A DNA stretch of 64,000 nucleotides from contig NC_087069.1 in the NCBI RefSeq assembly GCF_963678635.1, positions 26,710,303 to 26,774,302 of the forward strand, given 5' to 3'. Numbering within the stretch: the first letter of the stretch is position 1; every line of letters starts with the position of its first letter. The position numbers and the translations under genes are program-made. The notes below the pieces were generated by a model. The model worked only from the letters and a program-made list of their open reading frames with translations. It made no database searches and was not told where the DNA came from. This DNA comes from Symsagittifera roscoffensis. Taxonomy: Eukaryota > Xenacoelomorpha > Acoela > Convolutidae. Below are positions 54,121 to 64,000 of this stretch, piece by piece.

Positions 54121-54902
54121 AGGTCGAAACTTACTGAAATTTGGTCGAGACGGTCAAAGCATACCAATTTTTGGTCCAGACGGACGAGCAAAACATTACT
54201 TGAGCACCTCGACCCGGTGGAAAGATTTTCGGATCCCAGCTAGTTGTCACCCTCAACAAGTACCTAGCGCCCACTTAGATGAAGAGGGCGTCCCTGCTTT
54301 TATATTCAGGAATGTGATTTGTGGAACAGACCAAAGTATAATTATGATTATTTGTTTGAATAAAACAGTTCTCACGCACTGGAGTTTCCTTAGTAAGAAA
54401 TAGATCTCAATAAAAAACTATCGGGTAAATTTTGTCATTAAAACCCATCTTTGTTGCAAACTCAGACTACAAAATCCAAAATTTGGTCATTACAATCACC
54501 CAATTTAAAAATTTATTTCAGAACCAAATCTTTCGAAATCTCTAATTCTTATTTAGAATAGAATTGAAATCAATTTAATTTTCAAAAAAAAAGCTAAAAT
54601 TGCACAAATTTTTGAACGGAGAACGTCTTACTCAAACACTGAACCTGCTCAAACTTATAACGCCCTTTAAACCTTAACCCGAGTCGAGATTTTTCACCTA
54701 ATTTGAAGCAAAATTTGAGAGGTTTGAGCGGTTTTTTTAGACAATTACGTTCAAAATCTTGCTTCAAAATGAGCGGTTTGAGCGGTTTTTGAACAGTTTA
54801 TCTAAAAAAACCGCTCAAAAAACCGCGCAAAATTTGAACGGTTTTGAGCGGTTTATCTAAAAAAACCGCTCAAAAACGGCGCAAGATTTTTTGATAAAAA
54901 GT

Positions 54903-54975
54903 AGACCACAGAGGGATTCGAACCCGCAATCTTCTGATTCGAAGCCAGACGCCTTGTCCGTTAGTCTATGAGGAC
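54903..54975 (-). tRNA. tRNA-Arg(UCG)-like sequence, copy 2
   Basis: Same as 53121-53193 but with a better B box (GGTTCGAATCC, perfect) and D loop (AACGGAC). Acceptor-stem mismatches remain. The more intact of the two; could be transcribed by Pol III, but function is doubtful. Confidence 0.5.
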
Positions 54976-55107
54976 TTGCTGGAAGCTTAATATTCGCTGT
55001 ATTTGTTCTACTGAATATGTTCAATGTTTTAGACATGCACAACAATTATACTGTCAGGATTTTTATTGTCAGTCTCTACAAAATAACAAAAATAATCGAT
55101 TATAAGA

Positions 55108-55245
55108 TCGCACACCAACCCCCCCCCCCCCACCTCTTACTAGAGTTGATGTCCCCCCCCCACCTCTTACTAGAGTTGATGTCCCCCCTCACCTCTTACT
55201 AGAGTTGTTGTCCCTTACTAGATTAGATGTCCCCTAACTAGAGAT
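55108..55245. repeat. C-rich minisatellite, unit 2
   Basis: Copy of 53338-53450 with different lengths of the C runs. Confidence 0.8.
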
Positions 55246-55249
55246 AGAG

Positions 55250-55495
55250 GGGGAACGTCGTGGTTGGGGGTTTCATGGGGGGATGGTTAAACGTGAGGGG
55301 GTTACGTCGTGGGTTGAGGGGTACGTTGAGGGGGGATACGTTGGGGGGGGGGGGGTACGTTGGTGGGGGGGGTTACGTTGGTGGGGTGGTTTGTTGGATA
55401 GGTTGAGGGGGTACGTTGGGGGGAGGGAGTACGTTGGTGGGGGGAGGGGGGGGGGGGTAAGTTGGGGCTGGGGGAGGGGGGTGGGGTTGTTGACG
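55250..55495. repeat. G-rich minisatellite, unit 2
   Basis: Copy of 53460-53725, shorter by some units; same GGGGTACGTTGGTGGGG type words. Confidence 0.8.
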
Positions 55496-55627
55496 TGAGG
55501 AGCTGGTCAAAAATGCTGTTTTTGGGCACTTTTTGGAAAATTACTACAAATTGGTCGCCCCTGGATGAACGTGTTCGTTCGAGTTTTGCAGAGAAGAGAA
55601 ACGTTGAGTCTGGGACCTCGACCCGGG

Positions 55628-55830
55628 AAGACCGCTCAAAAACCGCTCAAATCTTGCTTGAAAAACCGTTCAAAAATCACCGCAAGAAATGAGCGGTTTT
55701 TGAGCGGTTTTTTAAGCAAGATTTGAGCGGTTTGGGCGGTTTTTCCAAAAAAACCGCCCAAACCGCTCAAATCTTGCTGGAAAACCGCTCAAACCGCTCA
55801 AATCTTGAGCGGTTTTTGAGCGGGATCTCG
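55628..55830. repeat. Terminal AGCGGTTT hairpin, unit 2 (partly deleted)
   Basis: The left arm matches 53869-53985; the right arm is shortened by an internal deletion. Confidence 0.7.
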
Positions 55831-55849
55831 ACCCGGGAAATCACATTTG

Positions 55850-58205
55850 GGATCAGCAGGACAATTCAACCCCCCTCCTCCATAACAATTTAATTTAGGA
55901 GGATAAAGTACCATTTTTTCAGAAATTGAAATCGAGGGCAAAATAATCTGATATAATCAGGCAAAAATTTAATTGATATCGAAATATCTGAATTTTCTAT
56001 GCTTTTAACAGAGTTAAGTAGCTATTTGATAGAAAAAATTCTCCAACAGTCTATTCAGCACGCTGGTTGAAAATGTTTATTTTATGCAATATCTAGATTT
56101 GAACTACTACTTGCTGAGGGAGGACATTCTACAGTATGTCATTACGGGAGGGGAGATTGTATAATTGATCCCAAAATTGACTCTCAAACATCCCTGTTTT
56201 AGTCTTAAAAACCCAATTTAAACGCTGTTCCACAGCCCCAATTCATTAATCAGTAACAGTATCAGGGTTGACAAAAACGCTGATCATACTTTTTCTCTTT
56301 AATTCATAGAAAAAAAATAGTATGAAAATGAATTACAGTTATTTTTTTTTACAAACTATGAAATTTAATATAAGGCAATTCTTGCAAAATTTTCGAATTA
56401 AATATCACAATGTCATGATAATAGCAAAAGCAATTTTTTTACCTTGATTTTGTGAATTAAGCATTTTCTCCATCATATGAAATTGTATGATAATCATTTT
56501 TTTCATGAACAAAAAAAAATTTTTGTTTTCAAATTTCGTGTTTCCCAAAAACACACTAACCAACGCCAAAGATTTTATGTCACACCTCATGGATAAACTG
56601 CATTTTGTGATGCAAAAAAATTTTACACCAAATTATACACCAAAAATTTAATTTTCTGCATGTGGCTAGAAAGTTTTCACATTTAAAAATTCAGTGGTTG
56701 AGAAAAGAGACCTGTTTTTTTTTCATAAATGTAGGTGGTTCATTTTAGCATATAAAACCAAAATTAGTCTGTTTTATAGTAACTTGCATGTGATGTTTGG
56801 GTTTTTTGGGTGTAAAATACAAGCTGGAGTAGGTGCTTTGGATTTTTTTAAATTTTTTTTCTGTAAAAAAGTATATTCGAGCATAGTAGCATATTTTTGT
56901 GCTTGAATTTTTTTCTATTGATTTTTAAATTTTTTATAAAATTCTTTTATAAGCATTTTTCGCAAAATAAAATTTGTTCTCTCTCACAATTAAAACTGCC
57001 ACCAATTTATTTGGTTGGTCGTTTGAATTATTTTGAAATGATTTTTGAAAAACGATTGCAATTGAAAAACTGCTTGTCATTTAATTTTTTGTTTGAAAAC
57101 TGTATGATTATCATTTTTTCTATAGACCCCAAACATGAAACTAAAAAAAAAACTATCGAGTAATGCGTTTACTGCACTGTGGTTGAACCCACTGTGGAGA
57201 TAACTGAGAAAAACTACCACCATCCATTATAATCAATAAATTCGATTAGAATGATTTTTTTTGATCTAATAAAAATACGATTTTCATTGTTATCGAAAAC
57301 TTTTCACCTAAAAATTGGTCTATTTATGGTATATTTGGAAAATTAACAATGATAGTATACGTACTAGTTTTAAGGGACACAATTTATATCCTTCAGGTTT
57401 CGTTCAATATCCGAGTTAGGGTGTTTAACTAGCAAATTCGCATTTCGTCGAGATTTCACTTCATTGCAGTCACTGTCGTGCCCCCACAGATTACTAGCGT
57501 TTATTCTTTACGGGAAATGATACCAAAGTGTTTTTTAAAATACCCAACAGTCGATTGGTGATGTCCTTGTGTCCCTTCTTTCTGCTCCTTGAGTTGCTGT
57601 GTTGGTCTTCTTCTTCATTCATTTGACGATTCTGGATTGAATTCAAGGTTAGCATTAACATATGTCTAAATACTCAAATAAACGTGCAGAAGAAGCCACT
57701 ACAGGTTGAGCGTTCCAACCAAGTATATTGTAGATGAATTCATCTAACAACACCAATGAGGAAATTAAGATTGATCACGTGGAAGGTGTTCTCCCTTGAA
57801 TTTAATTTTCTTTTTTTTGTTTTTTTTTCGGTTATAATTTGTTTTTTGTTTTTTCTCTTGGTATTATACTTATTTTTGTTTGTTTTCGTTTTGGTCATAT
57901 ACCGCTATGAAACCGAAAAAAAACGACCATTCCCCTCACTTCACGATAATTGAATTTTTTGTCTTAGCTATGTTAAAAAGATAAATCAGGAAATCCTGAA
58001 AGCTTTTGCATTTCGGACCACCCTTCCGGTTGCCGTTTAGGAGCTTTATTACGAGCATCAACACGGCATGGAGGCTTGAGTGAATGGAATTGCCAGTCAA
58101 GATCTTATGAATACCACCCAAGAGGGCCATAAAAACATATATAACGTTCACCCGTGAAAATACGGAATGTGAAAGTAAAGCCTGTAGTGATTGGCTAACG
58201 CCTAA
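55850..58205. other. No recognised feature; AT-rich
   Basis: Very AT-rich, with T-runs (57800-57900) and short random frames. A 71-codon minus frame (57936-58151) has no recognisable motif. Confidence 0.45.
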
Positions 58206-58209
58206 TTAG

Positions 58210-58780
58210 AGCCTTAAGTGTTTCGATCGTCTCTGCAACTGTCTTTTCAACTTGCATAAATCGGGTTGAACAACACTTTTCTGTCACAAGGTTCTCATTT
58301 TAACCGCGCAAACAAATTTGAATACCTGTGAATTTAATGGGGTCATGGTTGAGTTTCAAAATCATCAGACATTGATGTCTTTCCTAAAAACAGAGCTGGT
58401 TTTCTATCAATAATATCTCATTAAAATATAATTGTTTTTAAACAGTAGAGATTGATTTTTTCCTTAACTCCTATATTCTCATATCCTGAAGTGGAAATGA
58501 AATTTTGTTAAATTAAATTCAGGCCATCCCAGGATGTTAAAAAATAGCGAAAATACAGTTTCAGAGCACAACTCCAGACCCTTCCGTTTTCTCCCATTTC
58601 ATTGAAGAAACGCCTTCTTCACTGCCAATAAGGATTGCAATTCTTGTTCGCGGCCTTCTCGATTGGTTAAATAGGGCTAGTAACGATTGTAGTTTTACAA
58701 TTGGTACAACTTGGAGGGCTTATTTTCCCCTGCAATGATTCGGTCGTAATCTACGTTAACACAGCAGATTATACGTCTGT
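58210..58780. repeat. Diverged copy of the dispersed repeat family
   Basis: Colinear with 4480-5030: CGTCTCTGC, CTTTTCAAC, CCTAAAAACAG, ATTGTTTTTAAACAGTAGA, CCTTAACTCCTA, TTCAGGCCAT, ACAGTTTCAG, ACCCTTCCG, AACGATTGTAG. The CCGGATTC palindrome is lost. Old insertion. Confidence 0.6.
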
Positions 58781-59137
58781 CGTCTGACTTCTGGCAGCCA
58801 AAAAACTTTGTGTTTCAGCTTCCGCGAAAATTAAACTGTTACGTGTCATACACGTCGAAATCGAAATTTCAAAAGCATTTTGACAACCTCTAAATTGTCC
58901 ATATTTTTGGGCTTCATAACAAAAATGGCGTCGTTTGTCTTCGTTTTTTAACGTAATGTACGTCTGCCATCAACCGAAATAAAGGACCGCATTCTGTTCG
59001 ACTGGCACCTTAAATAGAAGTTTTTTGGACTTATTGGCTTTCTTTTCCCGTCTGCTAGCGGGGCGCATCCAATTTTTTTTTCCAATGAGTTCCTCAAAAG
59101 TAATCAAATAACGAAAAACTGTTTCGATAGACAAATG
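58781..59137. other. No recognised feature
   Basis: Short unassigned stretch between the dispersed repeat and the RT relic. Confidence 0.35.
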
Positions 59138-60190
59138 TTCAATGAAATCGAGATCAATGCATTGAAAATAATAAAAATTTTGACAAATCTACAAACTAAT
59201 AAGGCATGTGGCCCAGACCGGATAGGAAACACAGTTCTCAAAAATCTACCATCTTAGTCCAAGTCATTAATACTGATTTTCAAAACCGCCCCAAATAAAG
59301 GCTTTTTTCCAACCTATTGGAAGATAATTGAAGCAATACCATTATACAAGGACGGAAACAGAGCAATGGTTGAACAGTATATACCCATTAGTTTTTTATG
59401 TAGCATATCAAAAATTCTGGAAAAACTTAATTTTGATGAATTGTATGATATTGTAAAAAAGCAACTAGACCAATTGCAACATGGATTTAGAAGACATCGG
59501 TCAGTTATTACTCAACTACTTTTGTTTTTGGATCTTGTATAGAACGAATACGATGGAAAGGAAAGCGAAATTTTTATGATATACTTTGGCTTCAGAAAAG
59601 CATTTGACAGTGTTTCACACGACTCGCTGCTCCAAAATTTGAAAAATTAGACATTAGGTGTAATTTTCCTAATATAGTTGCTGGTTACTTATCTGACCGC
59701 AAACAGTACGTTAAAGTAAAGGAATCTATTTCTGAAACAGTACCTGACTGAAATTGTAACGTTCGGTTATGCGGATGATTTCAAGCTTGTATTTTTGATG
59801 CCAGGAAAGATAGAGAAAGATATATCGAAAAAGGGGGATTGGTGCAATGCTAATAAAATGAAACTAAAAGAAGGCAAATGTTTCATTTTGCCAATAAAAC
59901 GGAAAGAAGGCGTAAAGCATGGTTTCACGTTGAACTCAAAACAGGTTTCTGAAACAACCGCACGAAAAGACCTCGGGTTAATCATTGCCAGCAAACTGTC
60001 ATGGAAACCAAATGTCGATAACAGGTGTAATAAAGCTTGGAAAGCATTCTAGTTCCTTAAAAAACATCTCCTCTCTTGCTGCTACGCTAAAAACACTTAT
60101 TCCAATGAATATGTAGGTTATGCAATACCTGTAGTAAGTTATGCATCACCATTTGGTTCGCGAACTAAATTGAAATTAAAGAAATAGAAC
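59138..60190 (+). pseudogene. CR1-like reverse transcriptase relic
   Basis: Plus-strand text with RT motifs: LQTNKACGPDRIGNTVLKNL, IPLYKDGN, QYIPISFLCSISKILEK, LQHGFRRHRS, YFGFRKAFDSVSHDSLL (motif A), a broken motif B region, FGYADDFKLVF (motif C), then NKMKLKEGKC, RKDLGLIIASKLSW and VVSYASPFG. It is interrupted by at least four stops and some frameshifts, and motif B is largely lost. The 100-codon frame at 60191 beyond it is not recognisable. Confidence 0.7.
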
Positions 60191-60700
60191 GTGTTCAGCA
60201 ATAGTAATAGTAATATGAATTCTGTGGTTCACACAAGGGGTTTGGACACCGTCAGTTTCTCGTTTCAAATTACAGCTCTATTTCTGCAATTGTTCGTCGT
60301 ACAATCGCACGCTAATTTCCAAGTGCACTTGTCGCTCTCATTGTATTGCTCGGATTTCGACCAGAAGATTTTTAGAAGTCGTTGTTTCAAGCCAATCCAT
60401 TCTCTTAAATTGGTCTTCAACACATTCGCAAGTCAACAGGTTTGCTACATGAAGTTCTGTTTGCGTTTGGCTTTCCTTGGACGTCTCAGCTGAAACAAGT
60501 TTGCAAGCGAGAACTCAGTGAAACGTTTGGTATGTCTAGATTACATGCCTCATAACGTCCCAAAATCACTTTTGAAAGCAACAGCTGATGATCGATGATC
60601 GCTCTGACGCAAGAGACTGTTCATTATCGGCTTTGTCTAACTCGGCGTTCGTTTCTGGTTGTTCAATTAAGTGCAAAGTTTTGGATGAGACTCGGTATAT
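60191..60700. other. No recognised feature
   Basis: Contains an open plus frame of 100 codons without known motif; possibly chance. Confidence 0.3.
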
Positions 60701-61514
60701 TTCTTTCGAGCTGTATGTAAGCATTTAATTAGATTCGAATTCGATTCCGTATCCATGGCGGCAATGATGATCTATGTTTAGTGCGCTGTGGAATACACTT
60801 TTAAATAAGCGGGCATAACCAGTTATACCAATGATTTAGTATCACATTTACGTTTGACCAACAGTAAAAGTCAAAAGGGTTTTCTAGTATTTGCTTAATG
60901 AGTAAATCGTAATCACCATTGCAATAAGAACTTACTACGCAAAAGATCCGATAACTCTACGTTGAAAGAGATTTCGACCGGATAGTTGTTAGAAAGTTTT
61001 CCCAATTTATCGTTAGTGTCCAAGGTATGAACATCTGCTACATGGTTTTTTTTTGCTGAAGATCAAATCGAGAGTACCAGTTGAGGCAGTAGTAAACTTA
61101 ACATTTTGATGAACTTCAAGATTCTCAATTTCTTCCAAAAAAGATAATTCGTTTCCTTTAATTTATGACATGTTGCACCAATTTATTGAGGGGTAATTGA
61201 AGTCACCAAAAATAAGCAAATCACAGTTCTTCCGCAATTTATTTATGTCTTAAAACAGGTTATATACTTTATTTGGTTTTCAGAGCATATTTACTATTTG
61301 CAGGCGGTAGATAATAAGAGACAACAAGCAATTTCCGTTTATCTAGCTTAATGTAGCATGCTACTGCCACTCCGTTGGTATTACAACAAAAATTTGCAGG
61401 TTCTGTCATTAAGCCTGACTTTACGCCAATTAAAGTTCTACCGTGAGATGTTGATTGCAGCGAAGATCTTCTGTTTATTAGAAAACAGTTGTAATTTCCA
61501 TGAAAAATCCCGGA
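60701..61514 (-). pseudogene. Continuation of CR1-like endonuclease into the RT linker
   Basis: In the minus strand the sequence after the endonuclease start shows RSSLQSTSHGRTLIGVKSG, VACYIKLDKRKLLVVSYYLPP and, nearer 60760, HRSSLPPWIRNRI, the linker found before RT in these elements. Many stops. RT itself is absent. Confidence 0.5.
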
Positions 61515-61766
61515 TTAGCGGATTTCATTTGTAAGCCAAGTTTCAGACAGGCAAATCATATCAAAGTTCTTTAAAACTATACTGTTCGAAAACGTTTGTC
61601 TTCTTTCTGGTTTGAGTAAACTTCTTACATTGTAACATAGTGCTCTTAATTCTCCGGTTTTGTTTGGTAGTCTTTCAGTGCATTTTACTGCTTGGTTTTT
61701 CAGGTATAAGGTGTTATTTTTTTCATTTTTTATTCTTTGCTTCGTTTCCGCTTTCAAGTAGTTCAC
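61515..61766 (-). CDS. Start of CR1-like ORF2 (endonuclease), overlapping ORF1
   Basis: An ATG at 61766 begins a frame with LRALCYNVRSLL and FDMICLSETWLTNE, the first strands of an AP endonuclease. It overlaps ORF1 (ending at 61723) by 44 bases in the +1 frame. The frame closes at 61515 after NEIR; later endonuclease motifs follow in other frames. Confidence 0.6.
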   Translation of the reverse strand: MNYLKAETKQRIKNEKNNTLYLKNQAVKCTERLPNKTGELRALCYNVRSLLKPERRQTFSNSIVLKNFDMICLSETWLTNEIR

Positions 61767-62490
61767 GTCTTTTCTTTAACAAGTTTCGTTCCCTTTCTTG
61801 GTCCTCTTCATTTAAGGATTTTGATCTAAAAACTAAAAATTTGTTTGGTTCGTAATTTTTCAACATAGTTGCACGCGCAAATAATCTATCTGCCGTAACA
61901 ACATTTCGAAACTTCGCCAAAATTTGTCTGGGTCTTTTATTAGTAGCATTAAATTTTCCGAGTTTGTGGAAAAAGGAAATTTCCACTGCATTTGCACCAA
62001 GAAATTTCATTGTATTGCTTATCATTTTTTCATCTTGCTCAAAATTTTTCGATTTATCAATTTTGCGGTCAGTGCCTATGCTAATTTCCGGCATACTACT
62101 AAATCTCAATTCTTGAGATATATCGGAACTAGATTTATCGACACTAGAATACTTAGTTTCCAGTTTGGGAGGAGAAGGATTGCACGTAAGCCGAGATTTT
62201 ATGATCTCCAGTGACTCCTTGATGTCCTCAATGCCTTTTGACAGCTTGCCCACAACCACAGTAGATTTTGAACGATTATCAGCACTTAGGCACCCATTGC
62301 GGAGAAACTTTACATTTGCGGTCCTCTCCAGAAATTTGAAGATATCATGAAAGTATCCCATACACGAGCTATGCGTCCACTTTTCGCAGCCCTCGCACAT
62401 CAGCCAGTTCTCCCCCACTGACTTGGAACACATGGTGCAACAATCTTGACTTTTAGAGGCCAATCTTGACCTCGTCGTAGCACCAAACAA
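61723..62490 (-). CDS. CR1-like ORF1 with PHD-type finger, 5' end unclear
   Basis: The frame is open for 255 codons: PHD ligands C18, C21, C32, C35, H40, C43 followed by a less clear final pair, a coiled-coil-like middle and an RNA-binding end (FFHKLGKFNATNKRPRQILAKF, RERNLLKKRRELLESGN). The only early ATG is codon 20, inside the finger, so initiation there would lose C18; a stop lies just before the frame. A spliced or lost 5' end is likely. Related in plan to ORF1 at 2184-3080. Confidence 0.65.
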   Translation of the reverse strand: MFGATTRSRLASKSQDCCTMCSKSVGENWLMCEGCEKWTHSSCMGYFHDIFKFLERTANVKFLRNGCLSADNRSKSTVVVGKLSKGIEDIKESLEIIKSRLTCNPSPPKLETKYSSVDKSSSDISQELRFSSMPEISIGTDRKIDKSKNFEQDEKMISNTMKFLGANAVEISFFHKLGKFNATNKRPRQILAKFRNVVTADRLFARATMLKNYEPNKFLVFRSKSLNEEDQERERNLLKKRRELLESGNEAKNKK

Positions 62491-62859
62491 TTAAAATGTA
62501 AAAGACTATTTAATAAGATTATTAACTTTAACAAGTTCAAAGGAAAGAAATAAGTTTGATAATGGGTAATTGGAATAAGAGCTATAAACAAAGACTTACT
62601 GAACTGGGACTGCTTCCATTATCGTATTGCTTTGAACTACGTAATCTGTTTATGCTAGTATCAATGTTGAAAGAAAGTTAGGACATCAAACCATCGATAT
62701 ATAAAAAAAAAAATCTAACATCGATAAAAAAATCTCGAACAGGAAAGGCTGACAAAAATTTTGCAAAAAAACCAGTCAAGAATTGATTATAAAACGAAAA
62801 AGGAAATATCGACCTCGAACAAATTGACAAATCATTCCTAACAAAATTATACCGGAATT

Positions 62860-63142
62860 ACTTGTACAAAAATTGTTAAACAGAGCAGCTTCTGCACGCT
62901 CACTTCTGGCTTCACTGGTGATGCCGCACACTAGCTACCCGGACAATGCAGAGCATAGCTGAAAAACTTATTGAAAAAAGGCATGAAAGCTACGCAGAAA
63001 CAATAAACTCTATAAGAACTAAGATTAGCTTCGCGCTGCTCAGGAGCGCTATCCTCTGTATACGGGGTTGGAGATCACTGCATAAGATGCAATTCATAGG
63101 CAATTCAGTTATTGCTGTTGTAGAGGAGGGACGCTTGAAGTG
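62860..63142 (+). pseudogene. REL-tail C-terminal fragment of element P/M type
   Basis: The frame 62946-63142 reads IAEKLIEKRHESYAETINSIRTKISFALLRSAILCIRGW, matching the last 60 residues of the tails at 22977-23243 and copies, with EEG at the end. Everything upstream is missing, so this is a 5'-truncated insertion, as usual for non-LTR elements. Confidence 0.65.
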
Positions 63143-63295
63143 AATACCTCTAATGACAAGGCATTAAATGCTGACTTGACTTAATTCCTGCAATATTGTG
63201 TTTTGATCTGTTTATATAATGCTGGTATGGGCACTATCCAGCTTGTGCACGACCGTACCTAAACTTGAAATTTACAATTTTTTTTAAAGATTTGT

Positions 63296-64000
63296 AACAT
63301 TCGCCCGGAAGATACATATCGACGGAAAATAAAACTAAGTCCTAAGACGACTGGCCAATGTCTAAACAGAGCTTTACATGCTTTTAACCGTCTCTACCAA
63401 GCCAGTACTTTCGACAAAAAACGTTACTGCTTTCGGCTTTGGTCAAAACACTCAAATTAGCTTAATTACATGCAGAAATAGTGAACTCATGGCTGGTTCT
63501 CAGTATCCCCAGACCACGAGGTCACTCCTAAAAACAGGGCTACTACTATTTATTGAATGATTATTGTTTTTGTTCAGTAGATAAAAATCATCATCTCCAT
63601 CGAAGATGGATCAACCCTTTCCCCCAACTCCTAGCTTCTCAACCTAGCAAAATGAATTGAGATGTTAATTAAATTCAACTCAGGACATGACAGGGAAGCT
63701 AAAAGTTTATATAAGTTAATAAAAGTTCCAGTCCCGAGACCCCTCCGGATTCCTGAATCCGGGGAAATAAGTCTCTTATCTTCTTCCGGAAGGCTGGTTT
63801 TCCACCCTTCACCGTTGTTCGCAACGGACTTGCAACTATTGTAGCGACACAATACTTGCAACTCGGAGCGGTCTCTGCTACTTCTGCAATTCGTTGTTGT
63901 TTTTCAACCACAATCTTCGTTGTTTTCGCTATCGCAACTAATGTTGTTGTGTTTTTCTTCCGGTTTTTGGCCAAAATGGCCATTTCTGACGTTTCTCAGA
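63296..64000. repeat. Dispersed repeat family, copy at right edge
   Basis: Colinear with 4395-5120, including ACATTCGCCCGG, the TCACTCCTAAAAACAGGGCTACTACTA segment (63521-63547), the CCATCGAAGATGG stem and the CCGGATTC-CT-GAATCCGG palindrome. There is no inverted partner of the 42-base arm on its left. It continues out of the window. Confidence 0.65.
63699..63983 (-). CDS. Hypothetical 94-residue ORF in the dispersed repeat
   Basis: ATG at 63983; basic, T/K-rich start and an SCKYC pair, then an FPRIQESGG segment. The corresponding frames in the copies at 4826-5110 and 8750-9030 have no ATG but read similar text (SC.DC, FPRIQESGG). Coding status is unsure. Confidence 0.25.
   Translation of the reverse strand: MAILAKNRKKNTTTLVAIAKTTKIVVEKQQRIAEVAETAPSCKYCVATIVASPLRTTVKGGKPAFRKKIRDLFPRIQESGGVSGLELLLTYINF

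Larger units (their letters stand above)
54116..55845. repeat. 1.78-kb tandem repeat, unit 2
   Basis: Second unit, about 97% similar to unit 1 by eye. G-rich part shorter, terminal hairpin partly deleted. It ends with GATCTCGACCCGGG. Confidence 0.85.

Noticed and set aside
60191-60493. Secreted-like 100-codon protein on the plus strand
   Set aside because: No recognisable motif, non-conserved, and directly after an RT relic in decayed DNA.
61900-62350. Plus-strand ORFs opposite ORF1 near 62 kb
   Set aside because: Antisense shadows of a PHD/coiled-coil ORF with recognisable motifs.

Overview
The window looks like transposon-packed, probably heterochromatic nuclear DNA of an invertebrate metazoan. 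It is AT-rich, has no operons or dense host genes, and carries many broken copies of non-LTR retrotransposons (CR1-like with esterase and PHD modules, Jockey-like, and a type with a restriction-like endonuclease tail) plus Penelope-like fragments. TGA acts as a stop at the expected C-terminus of the Penelope nuclease, so the standard code applies. I cannot name the species. A nematode-like or other small-invertebrate genome is possible but unproven. No conventional host protein gene is convincingly seen.

Layout. 1-3817 (-): a CR1-like element with SGNH esterase, PHD-finger ORF1, then AP-endonuclease/RT ORF2, whose RT runs off the left edge. 3314-11150: a young 3.9-kb tandem duplication carrying the esterase, a Penelope GIY-YIG domain, a dispersed repeat and the end of an unidentified multi-frame coding block. 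That block is complete only beside the second copy (9850-12323, -) and ends in a 203-bp inverted repeat (12121-12647). 12860-19410 (-): a retroelement with SGNH, PHD finger, RT and REL-like tail; its 5' part is tandemly duplicated (unit 2.5 kb). 19935-31240 (+): a relative of that element whose RT palm has been amplified as about 430-bp tandem units (4, 2 and 7 units) inside a composite unit repeated three times. Each composite unit also contains an opposing CR1-like fragment. 31430-33760 (-): the parent CR1-like element (ORF1, endonuclease, start of RT).

34048-39658: three tandem 1.87-kb units, each with an intact SGNH-like ORF. 40000-50600: old relics (CR1-like RT C-terminus, two Jockey-like RT pieces, a PHD ORF1 relic, weak unidentified ORFs). 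52335-55845: a 1.78-kb duplicated unit with a tRNA-Arg(UCG)-like sequence, C-rich and G-rich minisatellites and long ACCGCTCAAA hairpins. 55850-58200: AT-rich, empty. 58210-64000: another copy of the dispersed repeat, a CR1-like RT relic (+), a 5' half CR1-like element (-), a REL-tail fragment and a further dispersed-repeat copy.

The genes are parts of selfish elements rather than a pathway. Two themes stand out: repeated linkage of an SGNH esterase with a PHD finger and an RT, and repeated tandem duplication at five separate loci. The nearly identical duplications could be biological or could come from the assembly.
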